From contig JAEZCY010000172.1 in assembly GCA_023429845.1 (NCBI GenBank), positions 1-10,362 of the forward strand: a stretch of DNA of 10,362 nt. The letters run 5' to 3'. The stretch comes from Acidobacteriota bacterium (GTDB lineage: Bacteria > Acidobacteriota > Vicinamibacteria > Vicinamibacterales > Vicinamibacteraceae). Shown piece after piece: positions 1-10,362 of this stretch. A model generated the notes under the pieces. The model was given only the letters and a program-made list of their open reading frames with translations. It did no database searches and was not told the DNA's origin. A program made the position numbers and the translations under genes. The first letter of the stretch is position 1. Each line of letters opens with the position of its first letter.

Positions 1-1
1 C

Positions 2-2182
2 GCCCAGATCCCCGCCGGGCGGGCCCGGGGGCCCGCGCCCGCCGGCAGCGCACCCGTGGATCCGGGCCTGGCCGAGAGCGCTGAGGCACGGGTCGCCCGT
101 GACGCGTGGGTGGCCGAAGTGCGCGCCTCCGCAGCGGCGCACACTCACCCGTCGACGGTCCTTCCGGGCCAGCCCGGGGGAGAGGCCGACTTGGCGGACC
201 CGGACGGCGATGCCGCGCCGCTTCCACCAGCCGCCCCTGCGGCCGAGGGCCTCGAAGAGCGCATCGGTGCCCGCTGGCTCCTGTACGCGGGCATCGGCGC
301 CCTGATCCTCGGCGTCAGTTACTTCATCAAGTTCGCCTTCGACAACGGCTGGGTGAGCGAGCCCTTACGCGTAGGCATCGGGCTGCTCGCCGGCGCGGGA
401 CTCGTCGCGGGCGGTCAACACTTCGTGCGGCGCGGGCTGGGCTTCTTCGGCCACGCCCTCAGCGGCGGTGGGCTCGTGGTGCTCTACATCGCGATGTACT
501 CCGCCCTGCACGTCTACGAGCTGATCGGGCCGGCGACGGCGTTCGTCGCCATGGCGGCGGTGACGATGCTCGCGACGACGCTCGCCGATCGGCATCGCCT
601 GCAGGTGCTCGGCGCGCTCGCGGTCTTCGGGGGCTTCATCACACCCGTACTCGTCGGCGGTCGCGACGACGCCCAGCGGGTGCTGTTCACGTACAACACC
701 GTGCTGCTGCTCGGCGCGCTCGCGCTGGTGGCACGACACGCGTGGGCAGGTGTGGCCGCACTGGCGTACGTGCTCGCCGTCGTCATGGCGGCAGCCTGGG
801 CCGACAGCTTCTACACGCCCGCCGCCTGGCTGCGCACGCTGCTGTTCCTGACCGTGCAACTGGCCGTCGTGCTGGGGATGCTCGTGGTGCTCCGACGTCG
901 TCTGGCACGACCCGAGCTGCAGCGGTGGGGCGTGGTCGCGCGGCCGGTGACGTGGCTGCTGCTGACCGCGCCGCTGGTCTATCACGTTGCCGCGGTGTGG
1001 ATGCTTGGCCGCTTCAACGGCCGGCTGCTCGTCTACCTGGTGCTCGCCACCGTAGCCGGCCTCTCGGCGACCTATCACGCCGGATGGCGCTGGGTACGCT
1101 CGCTTCTGCTGCTGCTCATGGCGCTGCCGCTCATCGCCTGGATGCAGAACCTCCAGGCCCCGACCTGGTACACGGGCGCCGTCGTGACCGCGTGCGCCAT
1201 CTACCTCCTGCACCTGGCGGGGCAGTGGCGCGACCTCAGCGACGATGCGCCCACGGCGCGGCTGCCGGTCGCTGAACTTGTGCACACCCACGCGACAGGG
1301 CTGTTCCTGCCGCTCGCTCTGTACCTGTTCATAGAAGACCGGTTCGCCTGGTGGAATGCGCCCATGCTCACCGCACTCGCCGGCTGGAACGCGGCGATCG
1401 CGCTGGGATTGCGCAGGCGGCTGCCCGTGCTGGCGCTGCAGTTCGGTGCGGTGGCGGCGACCCTGCTGGCCCTGGCGATCAGCGAGTGGTTCGATGGTCC
1501 GGTGGTCGCCATCGGCTGGACGCTCGAGGCGGCCGCCCTCGGGTACGCGGCCCTGCGCACGCACAGCGCCTGGTTGACGCGCGCCAGCTACCTCCTCTTC
1601 GGGCTCGGCGCCGTGCGTCTCGTCGACCTGCTCACCGACCCGATGCCCATCGGCACGCTGCCCCTGCTGAACACCCACACCCTCGCCACGGCGATCGTCG
1701 TCGGCGCCATGGCCTGGCTGGCAGCCAGGCTGAAGCACACGCAGGAGGGCCTCGACGAGTCGCTCGGCCGGCACGTGCTGATCGTCGGCGCGCACATGCT
1801 GGTGATCGGCTGGCTCTCGGCCGAGATCAGCCAGCTGTTCGGCGAGCGGGCATACGCGTCCACTGCAGCCGGCCTTCCGGCAGCGGCCGCCAGCGCGGAA
1901 CTCGCGCGACAGGTCGCCCTGTCGGTGGCGTGGGCGCTCTATGCCGTCGGGCTCGTGGCCGTCGGGTTCCAGCGGCAGTACGCCCCCGCCCGCTACCTGG
2001 CGATCGCCCTTTTCGGGCTGACGATCGTCAAGGTCGTGACGAAGGACATCGCCGAGCTCGATCGCGTGTACCAGATGCTGAGCGTGCTCGGCGTCGGCGT
2101 GCTGCTCGTCGCGGCGTCGTACCTCTATCAGCGGATGCAGCGGACACGGACTGAGACATCAGCAATGAGGAACGGGGAGTAA
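2..2182 (+). CDS. DUF2339 multipass membrane protein (5' end outside window)
   Basis: This is the C-terminal part of a large integral membrane protein of the DUF2339 family (PF10101), whose biochemical function is unknown. The frame is open to the left edge. The first usable start, a GTG at 56, has no Shine-Dalgarno sequence and sits in a Pro/Ala/Gly-rich linker, so the true start is probably upstream; family members usually carry a longer N-terminal coiled-coil and proline-rich region. Numbered from that GTG, residues 1-65 are a polar, Pro/Ala-rich linker. Residues 66-110 (LEERIGARW, then a hydrophobic segment, then FDNGW) are the characteristic entry into the membrane domain. Hydrophobic segments then follow almost continuously to the end. 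Residues 646-692 (RYLAIALFGLTIVKV, DIAELDRVYQ, SYLYQR) are the typical family C-terminus. The next gene starts 7 bases downstream, so they are probably one operon. I recognise the family with confidence but can assign no reaction. Confidence 0.9.
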   Translation, partial: AQIPAGRARGPAPAGSAPVDPGLAESAEARVARDAWVAEVRASAAAHTHPSTVLPGQPGGEADLADPDGDAAPLPPAAPAAEGLEERIGARWLLYAGIGALILGVSYFIKFAFDNGWVSEPLRVGIGLLAGAGLVAGGQHFVRRGLGFFGHALSGGGLVVLYIAMYSALHVYELIGPATAFVAMAAVTMLATTLADRHRLQVLGALAVFGGFITPVLVGGRDDAQRVLFTYNTVLLLGALALVARHAWAGVAALAYVLAVVMAAAWADSFYTPAAWLRTLLFLTVQLAVVLGMLVVLRRRLARPELQRWGVVARPVTWLLLTAPLVYHVAAVWMLGRFNGRLLVYLVLATVAGLSATYHAGWRWVRSLLLLLMALPLIAWMQNLQAPTWYTGAVVTACAIYLLHLAGQWRDLSDDAPTARLPVAELVHTHATGLFLPLALYLFIEDRFAWWNAPMLTALAGWNAAIALGLRRRLPVLALQFGAVAATLLALAISEWFDGPVVAIGWTLEAAALGYAALRTHSAWLTRASYLLFGLGAVRLVDLLTDPMPIGTLPLLNTHTLATAIVVGAMAWLAARLKHTQEGLDESLGRHVLIVGAHMLVIGWLSAEISQLFGERAYASTAAGLPAAAASAELARQVALSVAWALYAVGLVAVGFQRQYAPARYLAIALFGLTIVKVVTKDIAELDRVYQMLSVLGVGVLLVAASYLYQRMQRTRTETSAMRNGE

Positions 2183-2184
2183 GG
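2174..2184 (+). promoter_or_regulatory. Ribosome binding site overlapping upstream stop codon
   Basis: The purine-rich run GGGGAGTAAGG contains the DUF2339 stop codon TAA (2180-2182). It lies 5-10 bases before the ATG at 2190. It supports 2190 as the start of the response regulator gene. It also implies that ribosomes finishing the DUF2339 gene could reinitiate on the regulator. Confidence 0.6.
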
Positions 2185-2189
2185 CGCAG

Positions 2190-3251
2190 ATGTCCGAGTT
2201 CTCGTGGCCCGAGGCGCGAATCCTCGCCGTGGACGACCAGGTCCAGAACGTCAACATCATCGACCGGTTGCTGCGCCGGGCGGGATTCGAGCGGATCATC
2301 ACGACGACGCACCCGCAGCAGGCGCGGCCGCTCTTCGAGGAACACCGTCCGGACCTGGTGCTGCTGGACCTGCACATGCCGCAGCTCGACGGCTTCGGCG
2401 TGCTCGATCAGCTCGGACCGCTGCTGCCTGCCGAAGGCTACCTGCCGATCGTCTTCATCACGGCCGATGCCGACCAGCATCTGAAGAAGCGTGCGCTCTC
2501 GATGGGCGCCAAGGACTTCGTCAACAAGCCGTTCGACGCGACGGAGATCGTCCTTCGAATCCGCAACCTGCTCGAGGCGCGATACCTCTACCTGGCGCTG
2601 CAGGCGCAGAACGAGGTCCTCGAGGCTCGCGTGCAGGAACGCACGCAGGAACTCGAGCAGGCGCAGCTCGAGATCCTGCACCGCCTGTCGCGCGCCGCCG
2701 ACTTCCGCGACGACGACACGATGCAGCACACCGAGCGGGTGGGCCGACTGTCGGCGGCACTCGCACGCGAACTCGGCATGGAGCCGCACGACGTGGAACT
2801 GCTGCGGCTCGCGGCGCCGCTGCACGACCTCGGCAAGATCGCCGTGCCCGACAGCATCCTCCTCAAGGGCGGCGGCCTCAGTGACGACGAGTTCGCGGTG
2901 GTGAAGACGCACACCCGGATCGGCGCGCGCCTGCTGTCGGGCAGCACACACCCGCTGCTGCAGATGGCCGAGGAGATCGCCCGCACCCATCACGAACAAT
3001 GGGACGGCACCGGCTACCTGGAAGGCATCAATGGCGACGCCATCCCGCTCGTCAGCCGGATCGTCGCGGTGGCCGACGTGTTCGACGCGCTGACGCACGC
3101 CCGCACGTACAAGAAGTCGTGGCCGCTGTCGGAAGTCCTGGAGGAACTCGAACGTCAGAAGGGCCGTCAGTTCGACCCCGCGGTCGTCGATGCCCTGCTG
3201 CGCATCGTCGATCGCGGGGAACTCACGGTGGAGGGACTGCAGGAGATTTGA
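2190..3251 (+). CDS. Response regulator with receiver and HD-GYP phosphodiesterase domains
   Basis: This is a 353-residue cytoplasmic response regulator of the RpfG type. The receiver domain (about 9-130) has the acidic pair D15-D16, phosphoacceptor D60 in LVLLDLHMPQLDG, switch T91 and conserved K113 in NKPF. A helical, probably coiled-coil linker (about 134-165) leads into the HD-GYP domain (about 166-345). Expected metal ligands are all visible: H180, H212-D213 (LHDLGKIAVPD), H241, H267-H268 and D296. HD-GYP enzymes hydrolyse c-di-GMP, and some act on 3'3'-cGAMP, so phosphorylation probably controls turnover of such a messenger. The signature GYP triplet reads GYL (275-277). No sensor kinase lies in the window, so the partner is unknown. 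The ATG start is supported by a good ribosome binding site. The gene follows the DUF2339 gene by 7 bases and ends inside an AT-rich inverted repeat that it shares with convergent gltD. Confidence 0.93.
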   Translation: MSEFSWPEARILAVDDQVQNVNIIDRLLRRAGFERIITTTHPQQARPLFEEHRPDLVLLDLHMPQLDGFGVLDQLGPLLPAEGYLPIVFITADADQHLKKRALSMGAKDFVNKPFDATEIVLRIRNLLEARYLYLALQAQNEVLEARVQERTQELEQAQLEILHRLSRAADFRDDDTMQHTERVGRLSAALARELGMEPHDVELLRLAAPLHDLGKIAVPDSILLKGGGLSDDEFAVVKTHTRIGARLLSGSTHPLLQMAEEIARTHHEQWDGTGYLEGINGDAIPLVSRIVAVADVFDALTHARTYKKSWPLSEVLEELERQKGRQFDPAVVDALLRIVDRGELTVEGLQEI

Positions 3252-3337
3252 AATTCGAGATTGGAAATGCGCGACGACGTCGAACCATGGCCGATCCCAC
3301 GGCACTTCGCATCTGACATTCCGAATTTCAAATTTCC
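3242..3337. repeat. AT-rich imperfect inverted repeat between convergent genes
   Basis: Two 30-base arms, 3242-3271 and 3308-3337, match in inverted orientation at 23 of 30 positions. They include a perfect 12-base core, ATTTGAAATTCG, at 3246-3257. A 36-base GC-rich spacer separates them and itself contains the palindromes CGACGTCG (3275-3282) and CCATGG (3285-3290). The arms are strikingly AT-rich against GC-rich surroundings. Each arm supplies the last codons and TGA stop of one neighbour: the HD-GYP gene on the plus strand (stop 3249-3251) and gltD on the minus strand (stop 3328-3330). The simplest reading is a bidirectional transcription barrier or transcript-end hairpin. The low-complexity GAAATTTGAAATT style resembles short dispersed intergenic repeats common in some acidobacterial and planctomycete genomes. 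Neither terminator activity nor genome-wide dispersal can be shown here. Confidence 0.7.
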
Positions 3338-4748
3338 AGGTACTTCCCGATCTGCTCCGCCGCCTGTCGGCCTTCGGCGATCGCCCAGACGATGAGCGAG
3401 GCGCCGCGGCGGGCGTCGCCGGCGACGAACACGCCGGGCGCGGTCGTCTGCCGTGTCACGGGATCGGCCTTGACGCGGCCGGCTGCGTCGCACTCCACGC
3501 CGAGTTGCGAGAACAGCGGCAGCGGCTCGGGCCCCGTGAAGCCCATCGCGAGCAGCAGCAGGTCCACGTCCTCGACGAACTCGCTGCCGGGCACCGGCTC
3601 GAACGACAGCCGGCCGTCCTTCTCGACCATCTCCACACGCACGCCGTGCAGACGCTTCAGGACGCCGTTGTCGCCCTCCAGCTTCGTGGTCATGATGGAG
3701 TAGTCGCGAACGCCGCCCTCCTCGTGAGCGGCCGACACGCGATAGATGTTCGGCCACTGCGGCCACGGGTCGGCCGGGCTGCGGCTGTCGGGCGGACGCG
3801 CGGCGATCTCGAACTGCCTCACGCTCGCGGCGCGCTGCCGGTGTGCGGTGCCGAGGCAATCCGCTCCGGTGTCGCCGCCGCCGAGGATGATCACCTTCTT
3901 GCCGTGCGCGTCCATCGCCGGATCGGGCTGCAGGTCGTCACCGGCGTTCAGGCGGTTCTGGCGCTCGAGATAGGTCATCGCGAGGTGCACGCCCTGGAGG
4001 TCCGCACCGGGCACCGGCAGGGTGCGTGCCTGTGTCGCGCCAACCGCGAGGCACACCGCGTCGAACTCCGCCGTCAACTGGTCACCGGTGAGGCTGCCAC
4101 CCACGTCGACCCCGGGCCGGAACTCGACGCCCTCCGCGGCCATCTGCTCGAGCCGTCGATCGATGAGCCGCCGGTGCATCTTGAAGTCGGGGATGCCGTA
4201 GCGGAGGAGGCCGCCGATGCGATCGGCCCGCTCGAACAGCACCACGTCGTGGCCTTGACGCGCCAGTTGCTGCGCCGCCGCGAGCCCGCCAGGCCCCGAT
4301 CCGACGACGGCCACCCGCTTGCCCGTCCGGTGCGCTGCAGGCTCGGGCACGACCCAGCCCTGTTCGAATGCGTGGTCGACGATCGAGACCTCGACCTGCT
4401 TGATCGTCACCGGCAGATCGTTGATGCCGAGCACGCATGACGCCTCGCAGGGCGCCGGGCACAACCGTCCCGTGAACTCGGGGAAGTTGTTGGTGGCGTG
4501 CAGCCGGATCGAGGCTTCCTTCCAGCGATCGCGATAGATCAGGTCGTTCCAGTCGGGGATCAGGTTCCCGAGCGGGCAGCCCTGATGGCAGAACGGAATG
4601 CCGCAGTCCATGCAGCGGCTCGCCTGCCCACGCAGCGCCTCGGCCGGGAACGGCTGGTAGACCTCGTCCCAGTCGTTGATGCGTTCGCCGACCGGCCGGC
4701 GTGTCGGCGTCTGTCGCGTGAGTTCGAGAAATCCCGTCGCCTTGCCCA

Positions 4749-4749
<1 letters not shown>
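3328..4749 (-). CDS. gltD: Glutamate synthase (NADPH) small subunit
   Basis: This is the 473-residue beta subunit of bacterial GOGAT. It takes electrons from NADPH via FAD and passes them through Fe-S clusters to the large subunit. The N-terminal ferredoxin-like region has seven cysteines in the family pattern: C46, C49, C54 and C58, then C97, C101 and C105. They belong to the low-potential 4Fe-4S cluster system. The FAD-binding Rossmann motif is VVGSGPGGLAAA (148-159), the NADPH-binding motif is ILGGGDTGADC (288-298), and the C-terminal FAD contact is GVFVAGDARRG (439-449). Length is normal for the family. The frame stays open well upstream of 4749, but homology begins at MGKATGFLELTRQ, and the ATG there overlaps the gltB stop by one base (TAATG). 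The stop codon lies in the AT-rich inverted repeat shared with the HD-GYP gene. No defect is visible. Confidence 0.97.
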
Positions 4750-9380
<4,631 letters not shown>

Positions 9381-9579
9381 GTGGGCACCAGCGCCGAGAG
9401 AGGACTCCGTCGGGGATACGTCCCGCCCGGTGACTCAGCGTGCGAAGAGTGTATGCCCGCACCTCCAAGCATGCGTTTTACTCATGAAACGAATGCAGGA
9501 GGGACCACCGTCACGCGGCATTCAACGGCTCAAATGATTATGAAAGCAGAATCTGCGGCAATGAACTGACTGCTGCGCT
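9381..9579 (-). promoter_or_regulatory. Intergenic region with probable gltB promoter and leader
   Basis: This 199-base gap precedes gltBD and follows the stop of the upstream minus-strand gene, so the gltBD promoter most likely lies here. Its distal part (about 9530-9560) is the most AT-rich. On the minus strand it offers CATAAT (9542-9537) as a possible -10, but only a weak -35 (TTCATT) 17 bases further upstream. Between them lies the perfect palindrome GCAGAATCTGC (9546-9556). Downstream there is a small inverted repeat with arms CGTTT/AAACG at 9474-9478 and 9487-9491. A 16-codon open frame runs from 9485 to 9435. I see no clear sigma-54 site, known riboswitch or convincing intrinsic terminator. 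The promoter call rests on position and one weak match. Confidence 0.35.
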
Positions 9580-10362
9580 TCACCGGCCGAGGAGGGCAAT
9601 CGAGCTGATGGACCAGCGCTTCACCGAGTGACTGGCTCCGGCCGTGAGGCGCACGCGGGCGGTCTGGCGCGGCTCGAGCGGGAGCACGACCCTTGGATCG
9701 GTCGGGGCCGCCAGGGTTGCCCGGAAGGCTGCCGCCGACGTCGGCCCATCGTGCACGACGTCCCAGCGGTCGCCGACCTGTGCTTCCACCACCAGCCGGA
9801 CCGGGTAATCGGTGGCGAATGCCCCGAGTCCGAGTTCGAGCGCATGCACGTGCACGGGCGCGCGGAACTCCACGATCACTCCCTGTCCCTGCCGCTGCGG
9901 TGCGCCGGTGCTCCACCGGGATGTCGGATCGGCGTCCGTCGTCGGCCGTGTCGCATCGCTGCCATCGAGCCCGTGCACCCGCTGCGGCAGGTGCCGCCGC
10001 CCGTCAGGCGGGTCCGGTGCGGTTCGGGCCGGCAGCCGTGCGAACTGCCATGGGCCGCTGCCGCCGGCGGGCACGGCGCCGGCCGCTGTCACGGCGCCCG
10101 ATAGCGCGTCCGCATCGGCGGCACGGCGATCCACGGCGACGAGCAGCCCGGCGGGCTCGGCCAGCGCCTGCAGGATCGACGCATCGCCGTCGTCCAGGGC
10201 CGACTCGAGGAGTCGGTAGTGCGCCGGATCGTAGCCGCTGTAGCCGTTGATCACGGGACGCCCGTGCGTGCGCCCGCGCCACATCGCCGCCACATCGTCG
10301 GCCGACTGGCCGAGCGGCAGTTGCAGGACGCGGGCGCCCCCAGGGGCGGGCCAGGACTGGGC
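9580..10362 (-). CDS. C-terminal part of a probable GT-C-type protein with discoidin-like domain (5' end outside window)
   Basis: The frame is open to the right edge. The GTG at 10293 lies within conserved sequence, so the gene is truncated by the window and only its last 260 codons are visible. Numbered from the first visible codon, residues 10-50 (ARVLQLPLG, then GRPVINGYSGYDPAHY) resemble the region just after the last membrane segment of many bacterial PMT/ArnT-like GT-C proteins. A Pro/Gly-rich linker follows. Residues about 128-260 look like a discoidin or F5/8 type C beta-sandwich: DADPTSRWSTG, a VIVEFRAPVHVHALELGLG strand pair, and a closing WSISSIALLG. Such domains usually bind carbohydrate or surfaces, here probably on the outer face of the membrane. 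No membrane segment is in view, so glycosyltransferase identity is inferred from resemblance; the discoidin-like fold is better supported. It lies 199 bases upstream of gltB on the same strand and is probably a separate transcription unit. Confidence 0.6.
   Translation of the reverse strand, partial: AQSWPAPGGARVLQLPLGQSADDVAAMWRGRTHGRPVINGYSGYDPAHYRLLESALDDGDASILQALAEPAGLLVAVDRRAADADALSGAVTAAGAVPAGGSGPWQFARLPARTAPDPPDGRRHLPQRVHGLDGSDATRPTTDADPTSRWSTGAPQRQGQGVIVEFRAPVHVHALELGLGAFATDYPVRLVVEAQVGDRWDVVHDGPTSAAAFRATLAAPTDPRVVLPLEPRQTARVRLTAGASHSVKRWSISSIALLGR

Noticed and set aside
365..1795. A 476-codon minus-strand frame opposite the DUF2339 gene
   Set aside because: The product is rich in Gln, His, Arg and Glu in low-complexity runs with no domain, while the opposite strand gives a coherent membrane protein.
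2028..3305. A 425-codon minus-strand frame opposite the DUF2339 end and the HD-GYP gene
   Set aside because: It is antisense to two genes with clear domain matches, is Arg-rich and has no recognisable motif. It is a GC-driven shadow frame.
9498..9503. GGAGGG on the plus strand in the intergenic region, resembling a ribosome binding site
   Set aside because: No start codon follows at a suitable distance, and the downstream plus-strand frames are shadows of the minus-strand discoidin-domain gene.
9546..9560. Possible intrinsic terminator for the discoidin-domain gene
   Set aside because: The palindrome is too short, with almost no loop, and only three T residues follow it on the minus strand. 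This does not make a credible terminator hairpin.
9381..9579. Glutamine riboswitch or sigma-54 promoter upstream of gltB
   Set aside because: By eye I found neither a glnA-type aptamer core nor the GG and GC doublets at sigma-54 spacing.

Overview
The window is strongly GC-rich, densely coding bacterial chromosome. The gene mix suggests a Vicinamibacteria-like acidobacterium: a DUF2339 multipass membrane protein, a receiver/HD-GYP regulator, a complete gltBD pair, a GT-C-type protein tail ending in a discoidin-like domain, and an AT-rich GAAATTTGAAATT-type intergenic repeat. This placement is an inference from gene style and repeat type, because no rRNA or other phylogenetic marker is present.

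Layout: (1) Positions 2-2182, plus strand, hold the 3' part of a DUF2339 gene that starts outside the window. (2) Positions 2190-3251, plus strand, encode a receiver plus HD-GYP response regulator. It starts 7 bases after the DUF2339 stop, and its ribosome binding site overlaps that stop. (3) Positions 3242-3337 are an imperfect inverted repeat between convergent genes, and its arms contain the stop codons of both. (4) Positions 3328-4749, minus strand, are gltD. (5) Positions 4749-9380, minus strand, are gltB, whose stop overlaps the gltD start by one base (TAATG). (6) Positions 9381-9579 are the only sizeable gap; it probably holds the gltB promoter and a leader. (7) Positions 9580-10362, minus strand, are the C-terminal 260 codons of a gene that starts beyond the right edge, ending in a discoidin/F5-8C-like domain.

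How the genes work together: gltB and gltD encode the two subunits of NADPH-dependent glutamate synthase (GOGAT), the central ammonium-assimilation enzyme. They are co-transcribed and translationally coupled, and every cofactor and catalytic motif I looked for is present. The DUF2339 and HD-GYP genes form a second, convergent unit that may tie cyclic-dinucleotide turnover to an envelope protein of unknown function.

I found no mobile element, CRISPR array, tRNA or rRNA. Nothing here clearly amounts to an undescribed system. The best leads are the repeat that terminates both convergent genes, the DUF2339/HD-GYP coupling, and the gltB leader.
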